NCBI RefSeq assembly: GCF_025398315.1
Contig: NZ_JAODOQ010000001.1
Coordinates: forward strand, 2,356,001-2,420,000
Length of the DNA: 64,000 nt
Direction of reading: 5' to 3'
From: Shewanella phaeophyticola
GTDB taxonomy: Bacteria; Pseudomonadota; Gammaproteobacteria; Enterobacterales; Shewanellaceae
Position numbers and translations under genes: made by a program. Below are positions 47,245 to 58,233 of this stretch, one piece after another. The notes below the pieces were generated by a model that saw nothing but the letters and a program-made list of their open reading frames with translations, was not told where the DNA came from and searched no databases. Each line of letters starts with the position of its first letter. Position 1 is the stretch's first letter.

Positions 47245-48158
47245 TTAACAAACGCCTATTTGTGCGCTTTGATTGCTCTGTTTATTGGCATTTTTTTCAA
47301 TAAAACAAATGATAGCATCAGCAACATCTTTATCGGTTGCCGCTTCAATACCTTCAAGTCCTGGCGACGAGTTCACTTCCATCACGACTGTGCCCGTGAT
47401 TAGATCGTAATAAATCAACCCCAGCGACATTTAACCCCATAGTGCGCGCTGCACGCAAGGCCACTGAACGTTCTTGAGGTGAAAGCTTTACCAAGGTGGC
47501 ACTGCCACCTCGATGTAAGTTTGAGCGAAACTCACCAGCCTTGGCTTGACGCTTCATCGCGGCGATGACCTTATCGCCTAATACAAAACAGCGAATATCC
47601 GCCCCTTGAGCTTCGGCAATGTATTCTTGTACCATAATGTTAGCTTTAAGGCTCATAAAGGCTTCTAGTACGCTTTCTGCCGCTTTACGTGTTTCAGCAA
47701 GCACGACACCAATACCCTGTGTGCCTTCAAGTAATTTAACCACTAACGGCGCACCACCAACCATGTCAATTAAATCAGGAATGTCACTCGGTTTATTAGC
47801 AAAACCAGTAATCGGCAGACCAATGCCTCTGCGAGACAATAATTGCATCGAACGTAATTTATCACGCGAGCGCGCAATGCCAATTGAGCTATTGACCGCA
47901 TATACGCCCATCATCTCTAATTGACGTAGCACAGCAGAACCATAAAACGTCACAGATGCACCAATACGTGGGATCACCGCATCAAAATGACCAAGATCTT
48001 TACCAGCCATATGAATGCTAGGCTTGGTCATATTGATGTTCATGTAACACTTTAATGGGTTAATCACTTTAACTTCATGTCCGCGGGCAACAGCAGCTTC
48101 GACTAAGCGACGAGTAGAGTATAATTGCGGAGCCTTGAGACAGTATTGCGATGCGCAC
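47245..48158 (-). CDS. rimK: ATP-dependent ligase RimK (ribosomal protein S6 modification type), frame interrupted twice
   Basis: This ATP-grasp ligase adds glutamates to ribosomal protein S6. From the GTG at 48158 it reads VRIAILSQG, then, after removing one base at 48129-48134, L-Y-S-T-R-R-L-V-E and on to [40 protein letters not shown] and [12 protein letters not shown] second one-base excess at 47389-47396 separates [10 protein letters not shown] from [18 protein letters not shown]. With both repaired the product has 303 residues, the normal RimK size. Conserved ATP-grasp residues are intact on both sides of each lesion. Confidence 0.9.
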
Positions 48159-48235
48159 AGAGTGCTCCAAAATAGGAATTTTCGCGCATCATACGCTGAG
48201 TTTATTTAAAATCAATGACTGGAATGACCAGAAGC

Positions 48236-48268
48236 AAAAAAAGAGTCAATCTTGATAATTGACTCTCA
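48236..48268 (-). terminator. Rho-independent terminator of the isc operon
   Basis: GAGTCAAT-CTTGATA-ATTGACTC with a long A run on the left (U tract on the minus strand), about 40 bases after the fdx stop. Confidence 0.85.
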
Positions 48269-48304
48269 TTTTATAGGCTTGAATTAGGCTTTCGTTATTA
48301 TAAA

Positions 48305-48640
48305 TTAGCCTTCGCTCACCATGTTAATGGTGTATTTAGGAATATCTATCACCATATCGCAATCAACCACTTTAGCTTGGCAAGACAAGCGGCTTTCAGG
48401 CTCTAAGCCCCATGCTTTATCTAGCATGTCATCTTCAAGCTCATCGCTTTCTTCTAGTTGGTCAAAGCCTTCACGTACAACCACATGACATGTAGTGCAA
48501 GCACATGACTTTTCACAAGCATGTTCGATGTGAATACCGTTACGCAGTGCAACATCTAAAATGGTTTCACCAATTTCAGCTTCAAGAACGGCGCCGTCAG
48601 GACAAAGCTCTTGATGGGGTAAAAATACTAACTGTGGCAT
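48305..48640 (-). CDS. fdx: ISC-system [2Fe-2S] ferredoxin
   Basis: This 111-residue adrenodoxin-type ferredoxin supplies electrons during Fe-S cluster assembly. The cluster ligands are Cys in HIEHACEKSCACTTCHVVV and in SRLSCQAKVVD. It is the last gene of the isc operon, eight bases after hscA. No iscX follows. Confidence 0.95.
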   Translation of the reverse strand: MPQLVFLPHQELCPDGAVLEAEIGETILDVALRNGIHIEHACEKSCACTTCHVVVREGFDQLEESDELEDDMLDKAWGLEPESRLSCQAKVVDCDMVIDIPKYTINMVSEG

Positions 48641-48648
48641 TATTTCAC

Positions 48649-50508
48649 CTATATGTTATCGACCGACTGCCCTTTTAGCGCCGATCTAATAGAATTATCC
48701 ATGCGTCGTGACGCAAAATCTTGAGTTTGATCGTCTAACTTAGCAATGGCTTTCTCGATTGCATCAACATCATCTTGTTGTGCTGTTGCTGCAAGCTCTG
48801 CAATGGCAGAAGCTAATTGCTGACGCTCTTGCTCTTCGAGTAAACCGCCGTCTTTAGCCAGTGCAGCATTGAGCGACTCAATAACACGTGCGGCTTCGAC
48901 TTTTTGCTCAGCAAGCATACGACGCGTAATATCATCTTTTGCATGCTTCATTGAATCTTTGAGCATGGTGGCAATTTCAGTGTCAGACAAACCAAATGAG
49001 GGTTTAACCTGAATGGTGGTTTTAACCTCGGTTGATTTTTCCATCGCGGTAACACTTAACAGACCATCGGCATCCACTTGAAACGTCACACGAATATGCG
49101 CAGCACCTGCGGCCAAAGGCGGTATACCATGAAGCGTAAAGCGTGCTAATGAACGGCAATCTTCAACCAGTTCACGCTCACCTTGTACCACATGGAATGC
49201 CATCGCGGTTTGACCGTCTTTAAATGTAGTAAACTCTTGTGCACGGGCAACCGGGATTGTGGTGTTACGGGTCACGACTTTTTCAACCAGTCCGCCCATG
49301 GTTTCTACACCCAGCGATAATGGAATGACATCTAACAATAACAAGTCTGATTCAGGTTTATTACCCACCAAAATATCAGCTTGAATTGCAGCGCCAATCG
49401 CCACTACGCAATCAGGGTCTATGGAGGTCAGAGGGGCTTTTTTAAAGAAGGCTTCTACTTGCTCGCGCACTAACGGTACACGAGTTGAACCACCTACCAT
49501 GACGGTTTCAATAACGTCATCAACACTCACACCTGCATCACGTAAAGTACGGCGACAACTGCTAATGGTCTTTTTAACTAATGCGCCAATCAGTTCGTTG
49601 AATAACGATTTATCAACTGAAGTCGTTAATGTTTGATTATCAATGACAACACTAGCATCAGTGCTGTCGTTTTTTGTTAGGGCTTCTTTAACTCGACGAG
49701 CTTCGATGAGTAACTGACGCGCTAACTGATTATTAGGCTCGGTAATATTCCATGCTTGTTGTAAATGACTCACCAACAGATGGTCAAAATCATCACCGCC
49801 AAGCGCAGAATCACCACCGGTTGCAAGCACTTCAAAAACGCCACGATTTAAACGAAGTACAGAAATGTCAAATGTGCCACCACCTAAATCATAAATGGCA
49901 ATCACACCTTCTTGCTTAGAATCTAATCCGTAAGCAATCGCAGCGGCTGTTGGCTCATTGAGTAAACGCAGTACCTTGACGCCGAGTAATTCAGCCGCAT
50001 CTTTTGTGCCTTGACGTTGAGCATCATCAAAATAAGCCGGAACGGTAATCACAATACCTTGCAGCTCGCCGCCTAACGTTGTTTCAGCTCGGGCAATTAA
50101 CGGCTTGAGAATTTCAGCCGACACTTGTACAGGGTTAACCTGCGCCATTGGTGTACTAAAGACGGGTAAACCGTTTTCACTTGCGTGTAATGCATAAGGT
50201 AGTTTATGAACACCTGATTGCACATCAGTCAAGCTTCGGCCCATAAAACGTTTAACCGATACAATGGTGTTTTGTGGGTCTAACGCTGATTTTGCCTGGG
50301 CTTCATAACCCACTTGTACAGCGTCTTCACCATAATGCACTACCGACGGTAATGAGTGGCGGCCATCGTCATCTTCTAAGGTCGATGCAAGTCCGCTTCT
50401 CACTGTAGCCACAAGTGAATTAGTGGTGCCAAGATCGATCCCCACAGCCAAACGATGTTGGTGCGGTGCGGCGCTTTGGCCAGGTTCTGCAATTTGCAAC
50501 AATGCCAT
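48649..50508 (-). CDS. hscA: Fe-S assembly chaperone HscA (Hsp70 family)
   Basis: This 619-residue specialised Hsp70 releases clusters from IscU with HscB. The ATPase motifs are [29 protein letters not shown] and [15 protein letters not shown]. The substrate-binding domain begins [16 protein letters not shown]. The length and operon place fit HscA rather than DnaK. Confidence 0.96.
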   Translation of the reverse strand: MALLQIAEPGQSAAPHQHRLAVGIDLGTTNSLVATVRSGLASTLEDDDGRHSLPSVVHYGEDAVQVGYEAQAKSALDPQNTIVSVKRFMGRSLTDVQSGVHKLPYALHASENGLPVFSTPMAQVNPVQVSAEILKPLIARAETTLGGELQGIVITVPAYFDDAQRQGTKDAAELLGVKVLRLLNEPTAAAIAYGLDSKQEGVIAIYDLGGGTFDISVLRLNRGVFEVLATGGDSALGGDDFDHLLVSHLQQAWNITEPNNQLARQLLIEARRVKEALTKNDSTDASVVIDNQTLTTSVDKSLFNELIGALVKKTISSCRRTLRDAGVSVDDVIETVMVGGSTRVPLVREQVEAFFKKAPLTSIDPDCVVAIGAAIQADILVGNKPESDLLLLDVIPLSLGVETMGGLVEKVVTRNTTIPVARAQEFTTFKDGQTAMAFHVVQGERELVEDCRSLARFTLHGIPPLAAGAAHIRVTFQVDADGLLSVTAMEKSTEVKTTIQVKPSFGLSDTEIATMLKDSMKHAKDDITRRMLAEQKVEAARVIESLNAALAKDGGLLEEQERQQLASAIAELAATAQQDDVDAIEKAIAKLDDQTQDFASRRMDNSIRSALKGQSVDNI

Positions 50509-50572
50509 AGTGTTCCAACTTGTTGTGTTATTGACGAGCAGAGCTAGTCATAAAATTTAATGTATACCTTAC

Positions 50573-51097
50573 TTAGTCAAGCAAACCATCTTCGATGCGG
50601 CTTAATTCATCTTGCAATTTTGCCATAAACTTAAGCTTACGTATTTGATCTGCTGCTAATAATGCGTCAGCTTGATCATTTGAAGCGAGTAATGTGGCTA
50701 ATTGAATCGACAAAGATGATTCAAATTCGCTAAAAGAGTCGTATAACTCGTCAATTAAGTCTTGAGGTTGTTGGCTATGCTGGATGTCTTCTAATGCTTC
50801 ACGCCATTCCATTTGCTGCATTAAAAATGCACCATCTTTAAGCGTGGTGGTTTCATGGCTTAATTCTATGCCACGTAAACTCAACATGTGCTCAGCACGA
50901 CGTAAAGGATTTTTAAGCGTTTGGTAGCCATCGTTAATTTGCGCTGTACGTTGTACAGACAACATTTTTTGTTGTTCAGTATCGTTGGCAAATTTATCGG
51001 GATGAACCGCCCGTTGCAGCTCGCGGTAGCGCTCTGCAAGTAAGGCGGTGTCGATATCAAAGGCAGGTTCTAGATTAAACAGATCGAAATAATTCAT
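50573..51097 (-). CDS. hscB: Fe-S assembly co-chaperone HscB (J protein)
   Basis: This 174-residue protein has an N-terminal J domain with the HPD motif in [11 protein letters not shown] (about 33), and a C-terminal three-helix bundle that binds IscU. It lies between iscA and hscA. Confidence 0.95.
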   Translation of the reverse strand: MNYFDLFNLEPAFDIDTALLAERYRELQRAVHPDKFANDTEQQKMLSVQRTAQINDGYQTLKNPLRRAEHMLSLRGIELSHETTTLKDGAFLMQQMEWREALEDIQHSQQPQDLIDELYDSFSEFESSLSIQLATLLASNDQADALLAADQIRKLKFMAKLQDELSRIEDGLLD

Positions 51098-51145
51098 TGG
51101 CAGATATCATGCTTACTGTTTTCGATAAAACGGCTCAGGTAATGT

Positions 51146-51469
51146 TTAAACGGTAAAGCTTTCACCGCAACCACATTCGCCTTTTGCATTCGGGTTATTA
51201 AACTGAAAACCTTCATTTAGGCCTTCTTTGACAAAGTCGAGTTCAATACCTTGCAAATAAATGAAGCTTTTAGCATCAATGATGATATTGACACCATCGA
51301 TGTTATAGACTTCATCATCGTCATTGAGTTCGTCAACAAACTCAATGACGTATGCCATACCTGAACAACCTGATGTTCTCAATCCAAGGCGTAAACCTAA
51401 GCCTTTGCCGCGGTTAGCAAGAAACGATCTGACTCGGTCTGCTGCCGCTGGTGTCATTGAAATAGCCAT
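51146..51469 (-). CDS. iscA: Fe-S cluster assembly protein IscA
   Basis: This 107-residue A-type carrier has the three conserved Cys residues in [11 protein letters not shown] and GECGCGESF. The standard operon position after iscU supports IscA over ErpA or SufA. Confidence 0.95.
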   Translation of the reverse strand: MAISMTPAAADRVRSFLANRGKGLGLRLGLRTSGCSGMAYVIEFVDELNDDDEVYNIDGVNIIIDAKSFIYLQGIELDFVKEGLNEGFQFNNPNAKGECGCGESFTV

Positions 51470-51489
51470 CTACACTCCAGGTCTAAGTC

Positions 51490-51873
51490 TTACTTAGCTT
51501 GCTTACTTTTATACTCTTCAATTGCTGCTTTAATGGCATCTTCTGCCAAAATTGAACAATGAATTTTAACCGGAGGCAATGCAAGTTCTTCAGCGATATC
51601 AGCGTTTTTGATTGTTGCTGCTTCGTCGACACTTTTGCCTTTAACCCATTCAGTGACCAGTGAGCTTGATGCAATCGCACTACCACAACCGTAGGTTTTG
51701 AATTTTGCATCTTCAATAATGCCATTAGCACCAATTTTAAGTTGCAGTTTCATTACGTCACCACAAGCTGGCGCACCAACCATACCGGTGACGACTGATG
51801 GATCGTTCTTATCAAATGAACCTACGTTACGTGGGTTTTCATAATGATCGATTACTTTTTCGCTATAAGCCAT
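51490..51873 (-). CDS. iscU: Fe-S cluster scaffold protein IscU
   Basis: This 127-residue scaffold has Cys ligands in GAPACGDVMKLQ, YGCGSAIASSSL and the LPPVKIHCSILAEDAI segment, which is the HscA-binding LPPVK site followed by the third Cys. It is intact, in contrast to iscS just upstream. Confidence 0.97.
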   Translation of the reverse strand: MAYSEKVIDHYENPRNVGSFDKNDPSVVTGMVGAPACGDVMKLQLKIGANGIIEDAKFKTYGCGSAIASSSLVTEWVKGKSVDEAATIKNADIAEELALPPVKIHCSILAEDAIKAAIEEYKSKQAK

Positions 51874-51905
51874 GATATTGCTCCTAAATCTTTGTCGTTA
51901 AACGA

Positions 51906-53119
51906 TTAATGATGTGCCCATTGAACCTGGTTCAAATCGATACCATCTTTGAACATCTCCCAAAGAGGAGACATTTCACGTAACTTATCAATAGATTCAG
52001 TTATCGTTTTAATAGCATGTTCAATTTCTTCATCGGTAGTAAAACGACCGATAGAAAAACGAATTGAGCTGTGAGCCATTTCATCGTTTAAACCTAAAGC
52101 ACGTAAAACGTAGCTTGGTTCTAAACTGGCTGAGGTACAGGCTGAACCTGAAGAAACGGCTAAGTCTTTCAGTGCCATCATTAGCGATTCGCCTTCAACA
52201 AAGTTGAAGCTTACGTTAAAGATACCGCTGTAGCGCTGATCCATATCACCATTGATATAGGTTTCTTCAATATCTTTGATGCCATTCCATAATTTGTCAC
52301 GTAAACGTGTAATGCGTGCACCGTCTTCAGCCATGTCTTGCTTAGCGATAGCCGCAGCCTCACCTAAACCAACAATTTGATGAGTCGCGAGAGTACCACT
52401 GCGCATACCACGCTCGTGTCCACCACCGTGCATTTGAGATTCAAGACGAATACGTGGCTTACGACGAACATATAATGCGCCGATACCTTTAGGCCATACA
52501 TCTTATGACCAGAAATCGAAATTAAATCGACTTTAGTGGTTTGCACATCAATCGGTAATTTACCTGCACTTTGCGCAGCATCCATGTGGAAGAAAATACC
52601 TTTTGAACGACATAACTCACCGATGGCATCGATGTCATGTACTACGCCAATTTCGTTGTTAACATGCATGATGCTAACTAAAATGGTGTCATCACGCATG
52701 GCCGCTTCTAAACGCTCCATTGGGATGATGCCATTGGCTTCTGGTTCAAGGTAAGTGACTTCGTAACCTTCACGCTCTAACTGACGACAAGTGTCTAATG
52801 TCGCTTTATGTTCAGTTTTACTGGTGATGATGTGCTTGCCCTTTTTGTGATAAAAATGAGCAATACCTTTAATAGCAAGGTTACTGGATTCGGTCGCACC
52901 AGAAGTGAAAACGATTTCGCGGTGATCAGCATTAATTAAATCAGCAACTTGATTACGGGCGACATCAACCGCCTCTTCTGCCTGCCAACCATAACGATGT
53001 GAACGCGATGCTGGGTTACCGAACACGCCGTCCATTGTCATGTGTTGCATCATTTTTTCTGCGACACGCGGATCTACAGGGGTTGTTGCGGCATAATCTA
53101 AATAGATAGGAAGCTTCAT
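51906..53119 (-). CDS. iscS: Cysteine desulfurase IscS, frame interrupted
   Basis: This PLP enzyme supplies sulfur for Fe-S clusters and thiolated tRNA. It starts [20 protein letters not shown]. The PLP lysine is in SISGHKMYG, the mobile Cys loop is [20 protein letters not shown] and it ends [16 protein letters not shown]. The frame breaks at 52490-52493, where the coding strand has GGCCTAAAGG; one more C gives [20 protein letters not shown], which continues into the second part. The repaired product is 404 residues, the E. coli length. As the rest of the isc operon is intact, a sequence error is more likely than loss. Confidence 0.93.
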
Positions 53120-53198
53120 AACACACTCCGTACTTAGCAGTCTCAGATGAGGCTACATACAACGTACAAATAATTATTTATCAATCAACATAGCTGAG

Positions 53199-53660
53199 TT
53201 ACAAACTCACTCTATGTTCCTTTTGCATTTCGTCTTGCTTTAACGAGATAAATTGAACATCGCGTTTTTGCATCAAGCCAGCAAGCGAAATACCATCTAA
53301 AAACTCAGAAATTTGTTTACTTAAGTCGCCCCATAACGAATGGGTTAGGCAACGAGTGCCGCTTTGGCAGTTACCTTGTCCTTGACAACGAGTAGCATCG
53401 ACTGATTCATCAACGGCATGCACGACCATACCGACTGAAATATCAATGGCTTCTAAACCTAAACGATAACCGCCACCGGATTCACGAACACTCGACACTA
53501 GACCATGTTTACGTAACTTTGCGAAGAGTTGTTCAAGATAAGACAAAGAAATACCTTGTCTCTCAGAAATATCGGCTAAGGGCACTGGGCCTGCAGCTGA
53601 GTGGATAGCAACATCTAACATAGCTGTCACTGCATAGCGACCTTTTGATGTAAGTTTCAT
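53199..53660 (-). CDS. iscR: Fe-S cluster regulator IscR
   Basis: This 153-residue Rrf2-family regulator starts [20 protein letters not shown], has the winged helix with [19 protein letters not shown], and three cluster Cys residues in [19 protein letters not shown] with the His ligand. The upstream region holds two sites matching the IscR type 1 consensus, so it represses its own operon when its cluster is loaded. I start at 53660, the family start; the open frame runs 20 codons further. Confidence 0.96.
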   Translation of the reverse strand: MKLTSKGRYAVTAMLDVAIHSAAGPVPLADISERQGISLSYLEQLFAKLRKHGLVSSVRESGGGYRLGLEAIDISVGMVVHAVDESVDATRCQGQGNCQSGTRCLTHSLWGDLSKQISEFLDGISLAGLMQKRDVQFISLKQDEMQKEHRVSL

Positions 53661-53699
53661 AACTTGTACTGCTCCCAAAAAGTATGCAGTAATTTCATC

Positions 53700-53750
53700 A
53701 TACCCGAGTAATTTAGTCAAGTATTAATCCTACTAAATAACTCAGGTATT
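53700..53750 (-). promoter_or_regulatory. Tandem IscR type 1 binding sites of the isc operon
   Basis: On the minus strand, 53700-53724 reads ATACTTGACTAAATTACTCG then GGTAT, a near-exact fit to the type 1 consensus ATASYYGACT...AGTCRRSTAT. Just upstream, about 53725-53750 reads ATACCTGAGTTATTTAGTAG then GATT, a second, weaker site. They lie 40-90 bases before the iscR ATG. Confidence 0.8.
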
Positions 53751-53891
53751 AAGGTATTTGATATAACAAAAAGGTATCGGTTTTCGCCGGGCTATTTAAC
53801 CTTTTTATCCGCTAAGATTCAATGCCGATAAGGTAATTAATCGCATTATCGGCTATTTTTTTGACTTGTATCTACAATGACTTAGTTATGG

Positions 53892-54713
53892 TTAAATACT
53901 TGGGTCAAACTTATCGATATCTTGCTTACGATGACTGGCTGCATTTCGCTCTGCTTCATCGAAGGCATCAACGGTTAATTCTGGTAACTTTTTAGTACAC
54001 ACCTCACCGCCCATTTGTTGAATGGACTGGCATACCTCTTGAAGTTTAGAATCCATTAAGTGCATATGATCAAGCATTTGCCCTATGGCGTTTGCCACTG
54101 GGTCGGGATTATCTGGCGATACAGCGTAAGCATCAAAGCCATACTTTTTAGCCATTTCAGTACGGCGTTCAGTTTTTTCTTTTGACTGGTTAGTGGGTGA
54201 TGCTACTACTCGGCCAGGGATCCCCACCACAGTGTGATCGCTTGCCACATCTTTTACTACCACCGAGTTTGAACCGACTCGCGCACCATCGTGCATCGTT
54301 ATGGGACCCAATACTTTTGCACCCGCGCCAATCACTACATTATTACCTAACGTTGGGTGACGTTTACCTGCTTGCCATGTGGTTCCACCAAGCGTCACAC
54401 TGTGATAAAGCGTACAATCATCACCAATCTCTGCGGTTTCACCAATCACTACACCCATACCATGGTCGATAAAAAAGCGTCTTCCTATCGTGGCTCCAGG
54501 GTGAATTTCAACACCGGTTAACCAGCGTGAAAACGTCGATAAACAGCGCGCAGTAAAATGCCATTTTGCTAACCACAATTTGTGGCTCACTCTATGTATC
54601 CAAATAGCATGCATACCCGGATAGTTAAATAAAATCTCGAGGGTACTGTTTGCAGCAGGATCGCGATGGTAAATCGACTCGATGTCTTCTTTCATTCTAG
54701 CAATGACGGCCAT
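53892..54713 (-). CDS. cysE: Serine O-acetyltransferase
   Basis: This 273-residue enzyme makes O-acetylserine for cysteine synthesis. It begins [20 protein letters not shown]. The left-handed beta-helix part shows [40 protein letters not shown] and [19 protein letters not shown] lies seven bases before the ATG, so it is translated on its own even though the frame is continuous with trmJ. Being next to isc genes links cysteine supply and its use as sulfur donor. Confidence 0.93.
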   Translation of the reverse strand: MAVIARMKEDIESIYHRDPAANSTLEILFNYPGMHAIWIHRVSHKLWLAKWHFTARCLSTFSRWLTGVEIHPGATIGRRFFIDHGMGVVIGETAEIGDDCTLYHSVTLGGTTWQAGKRHPTLGNNVVIGAGAKVLGPITMHDGARVGSNSVVVKDVASDHTVVGIPGRVVASPTNQSKEKTERRTEMAKKYGFDAYAVSPDNPDPVANAIGQMLDHMHLMDSKLQEVCQSIQQMGGEVCTKKLPELTVDAFDEAERNAASHRKQDIDKFDPSI

Positions 54714-55454
54714 GGTGTGTTCCTTACGGATTAATCTTGTTGCATTCATTTTCTTATCAACGGAACTCAAAATGCCACGAAGAATATTCATTTCAGGCGC
54801 TTCAATTCGCGCACGAGTGAATAAACGACGTAGTTTAGTCATAACTTGACCAGGATGATTTTTTATCACAAAACCGGTTTTCGATAAGGTTGACTCTAAA
54901 TGCACAAAAAACCTATCAAGCTCAACAGTTAACGGATATTCTTCGGCTTCTGCTGGCGTTTCTGTCTGGGCTAAATGCGCCACACGCGTTTCATAACAGA
55001 TAATCTGTACCGCTTGCGCTAAGTTGAGTGAACTGTATTCAGGGTTAGCTGGTATCGCCACATGATATGTGCATTGCTGAAGCTCTTCATTACTTAACCC
55101 ATGGTTTTCACGGCCAAATACTATCGCAACTGAATCATTCAAACACTCTTGGGTCAGCTTTTGTCCGGCTTCACGCGGATCAAGCATTGGCCAATCCAAA
55201 GTACGGCTACGCGCACTAGTGGCAATAACTAAACTGCAATCTGCAATGGCATCTTGTAATGAGTCAACTCTAGTGAGATTTTTTAAGATATCTGACGCAC
55301 CAGCAGCAAGCGCAATTGATTGGCCATCTGGCTCAACGCGAGGCTCAGCAAGGTATAAGTTTGATAAGCCCATGGTTTTCATCGCTCTTGCAGTAGAGCC
55401 AATATTGCCAGGATGAGACGTTCCAACTAAAACAACACGAATATTACTGAGCAT
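54714..55454 (-). CDS. trmJ: tRNA (Cm32/Um32) 2'-O-methyltransferase, lacking its own stop
   Basis: This SPOUT-family tRNA methyltransferase starts [20 protein letters not shown], with [34 protein letters not shown] and the C-terminal [16 protein letters not shown]. The family normally ends about there, but the frame runs on through [10 protein letters not shown] into cysE without a stop. A one-base change (ACAGATTAA instead of ACAAGATTAA) would end it five residues later. It is either a true read-through fusion or another small sequence error. The usual order trmJ-cysE-iscR is kept. Confidence 0.85.
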
Positions 55455-55603
55455 GTACCACTTTCTTTCAACAAAAAATATTGCCCGCATATTAACACAG
55501 TCATTTTTATTACGTTATATGAAAATCTGCATTTGATATAATTGTTAAATTGAGTATAATGCGGGCGCTATTTTACTCGTTCTTTAACATCCAGGGGATT
55601 GCA

Positions 55604-56406
55604 ATGCATCCGATGCTGACTATTGCCACGCGCGCTGCACGCGCTGCGGTCAAACTATTATGCGCGCCTATACTGAACTTGACCGTGTTGAGGTTAGTAG
55701 TAAAGGTATTAATGATTTTGTGACTAGTGTAGACAAGGAAGCAGAAGCAACTATTACTTATCAAATTCGTAAATCTTACCCAGATCACACTATCGTGGGC
55801 GAAGAAGACGGTGAAAACCGTGGCGACAACAAAGATTACGTTTGGATAGTTGATCCTTTGGATGGCACCAACAACTTCGTTCGTGGTATTCCTCATTTTG
55901 CGGTTTCTATCGCTGTTCAATACAAAGGCAAAATTGAAGTTGCCGTTATTTATGATCCTGTTCGTGAAGAGTTATTCTCTGCCGTTCGCGGTAAAGGCGC
56001 TAAGTTAAACGAATTCCGTTTACGAGTAACCAATGTCAATGACCTAAGCAACACCATTATTGGTACTGGCTTCCCATTCAAGGCACGTCAACACACCGAA
56101 AGCTACATGGCTATTTTAGGTGAAGTATTCCCTCAATGTGCTGATTTACGTCGTGCAGGTTCTGCTGCATTAGACCTCGCATACGTTGCTGCTGGCCGTT
56201 TAGATGGTTTCTTTGAAATCGGTTTAAAGCCATGGGACATCGCAGCAGGCGACTTAATTTGTCGTGAAGCTGGCGGTACCGTGACCGACTTTATGGGGGC
56301 TCACAATTATATGACTTCTGGTAACATTGTTGCTGGTAGCCCAAAAGTCACCACGCAGCTGGTTAAAACCATGCGTCCATTACTAAACGAAGGGTTAAAG
56401 CGCTAA
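55604..56406 (+). CDS. suhB: Inositol-1-monophosphatase SuhB, frame interrupted near the start
   Basis: This protein is an inositol monophosphatase and an rRNA antitermination partner in E. coli. The ATG at 55604 begins MHPMLTIATRAARAA; the rest continues in another frame as QTIMRAYTELDRVEV, with the metal motifs GEEDGE and WIVDPLDGTNNFVRG, and late GLKPWDIAAGDLI. Adding one base at 55646-55651 (GCGGTCAA) restores a 267-residue product, the same as E. coli. Without repair only a start at 55660 would serve, losing about 19 residues. Confidence 0.93.
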
Positions 56407-56433
56407 GCTTATATCTCCTCGACAAAACATAAT

Positions 56434-56475
56434 TAAAAACCGCTATTAGCATTTATGACTATTAGCGGTTTTTTT
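56434..56475 (+). terminator. Rho-independent terminator of suhB
   Basis: AAAAACCGCTA...TAGCGGTTTTTTT around a loop of about 20 bases (which may extend the stem), 28 bases after the suhB stop. Confidence 0.82.
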
Positions 56476-56567
56476 GTCTTTGAATTTGCTAAAGTTGAAG
56501 CGGATCACTGGGCAAATATTCAAAACTCGTTGATAATACAGATTCATTTGCTCAAAGAATAACAACT

Positions 56568-56978
56568 ATGCCATTACATAAAGCTAAAGAGTTAAGCATC
56601 AAATCCTTAAAGAGCTTTGAACACTTAGTCTTGTTCATCATTGCTCTAGCCACTTTATTTGCCATTGGAGAAGAAATTCTCCACATGATTGACATTCGTA
56701 CCGTTGAATTGGCAGATCTGTTATTGCTGTTTATTTATCTCGAAGTATTGGCCATGGTGGTTAACTATATTGAGTCAGGCAAGTTGCCCATCCGAATGCC
56801 ACTGTACATAGCAATTGTGGCATTAGCGCGATACCTAATTTTAGACATGAAGGGTATGGAAGACTGGCGCATATTGGCCATATCATTATCCACCATTGTA
56901 TTGGCGAGTACCGTGATAGTCATTCGTTGGGGGCAGATAAAAATGCCTTACCCTAAAAATCAAGATTACGACAGTTAA
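56568..56978 (+). CDS. psiE: Phosphate-starvation-inducible protein PsiE homologue
   Basis: This 136-residue inner-membrane protein has four helices (about 18-40, 52-70, 80-97 and 105-122) and the family-like LLLLFIYLEVLAMVVNYIESGKLPIRMPLYI. PsiE is named from phosphate regulation in E. coli; its function is unclear. I see no Pho box that I can support in the short upstream region. Confidence 0.88.
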   Translation: MPLHKAKELSIKSLKSFEHLVLFIIALATLFAIGEEILHMIDIRTVELADLLLLFIYLEVLAMVVNYIESGKLPIRMPLYIAIVALARYLILDMKGMEDWRILAISLSTIVLASTVIVIRWGQIKMPYPKNQDYDS

Positions 56979-57161
56979 CTGCCGAACAACAGCATCAATA
57001 ATAGCCCTTAATAACGTTTTTGAGTTTACAACAAGGATAGCTTAGCGCTTGCTTAACAAAGCATTTGTGCTAACAATATGGTTAAGATAAAACATTATGC
57101 CATTTAACGTGGCAGACAATGATGCATTATTTCAGTGTTTTGATATTCAAGGAGCGACACT

Positions 57162-57464
57162 ATGGGCCAAGAGCCAACTGGATTTGATGAAAAACGCGGT
57201 TCACTTCGAGTCGATATGGAAGCTGAGCGAGTGCGTTTGGACTGGATAAACGCCAAAGGTGAGTCTTGCCAAGACCATGGAATTTGTATCGATTTAGCCC
57301 GTAAAGGTATTTTGTTTGATTTTAAAGCGGCATTTAAGCTCGGTGACTTAGTCGCGGTGACGTTTAATGAGAATACCCCTAAGCAAAATACCATCAAAGG
57401 CCAAGTGTGCCGATGCACTGAATGTAATGCGCAAAGTTACCATATTGCACTTCAATTAATTTAA
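57162..57464 (+). CDS. PilZ-domain protein
   Basis: This 100-residue single-domain protein has the c-di-GMP motif RxxxR in KRGSLRVDM (about 13-17) and the second motif as DLARKGILF, where Ala replaces the usual Ser of DxSxxG. Binding is still plausible. AGGAG lies eight bases upstream of the ATG. It stands just before a ParA gene on the same strand and may act with it or with the membrane cyclase at 8.4 kb; this is inference. Confidence 0.85.
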   Translation: MGQEPTGFDEKRGSLRVDMEAERVRLDWINAKGESCQDHGICIDLARKGILFDFKAAFKLGDLVAVTFNENTPKQNTIKGQVCRCTECNAQSYHIALQLI

Positions 57465-57564
57465 ATCATTGAATATTTCATGCAGTCTTAGTGGGCTGCT
57501 CTATACTCAATAAATAGCCAGCATCAACTATTTGCAGCGTTAGTTAAGCATAGAGGACCCAAAC

Positions 57565-58233
57565 ATGATATTGCTCGTTGGTGGAGAAAAAGGCGGTAGC
57601 GGTAAAAGCTGCTTAGCCCAAAACCTTGCGGTGTATATTACCCAAAAATTTGATGCAAATGTGTTGATGGTTGATTGTGACCCACAACGCACCACATCTG
57701 ATTGGATCCAAGCTCGTAACAATGACCCCAGCTTAAAAGCCATTAACTGTATTCAACTCTACGGTAAAATCCGTAATGATTTATTGAGCTTAGATGAACG
57801 CTTTGACTACGTGATTGTTGATTGTGGTGGCCAAGATAACTTAGCCATGCGAGCAGCGATGTCAGTCGCGACTTATGTGGTCATTCCATTGCGGCCTAAA
57901 CGCCGTGATTTGAAAACCTTACCGCACATGGAAGACATGCTAAGCACCTGTAAAATGGTTAACCCCAAAATGGTGGCATCGATTGTTATCACCCAATGCC
58001 CTGCTCTGCCATCACAAGCTAAACGAATTTTAGAAGCTAAAGAAGTCGTACAGTCTTTTGGATTACGCGCCCTAAACTCTGTCACCTTTAGTCGTAATAT
58101 CTATGATGACAGCGAAGAAAGTGGCTCTTCTGTATTAGAAATCGAATCCGATGGCAAAGCGGCCGACGAGATACGTGCCATTGCCGATGAGCTTTTTGCC
58201 ATTCCGCCAGAAAACCGTTATGAGTTTAACTGA
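57565..58233 (+). CDS. Orphan ParA/MinD-type ATPase
   Basis: This 222-residue ATPase has the deviant Walker A GGEKGGSGKSCLAQNLAV (with the signature Lys), Walker A' MVDCDPQRTTSDW and Walker B YVIVDCGGQDN. It lacks an N-terminal DNA-binding extension, so it is the short chromosomal type that positions cargo or plasmids. The next gene overlaps its end by 14 bases and codes for a small basic protein; no parS-like repeats or ParB gene are seen. A cargo-positioning role is inference. Confidence 0.85.
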   Translation: MILLVGGEKGGSGKSCLAQNLAVYITQKFDANVLMVDCDPQRTTSDWIQARNNDPSLKAINCIQLYGKIRNDLLSLDERFDYVIVDCGGQDNLAMRAAMSVATYVVIPLRPKRRDLKTLPHMEDMLSTCKMVNPKMVASIVITQCPALPSQAKRILEAKEVVQSFGLRALNSVTFSRNIYDDSEESGSSVLEIESDGKAADEIRAIADELFAIPPENRYEFN

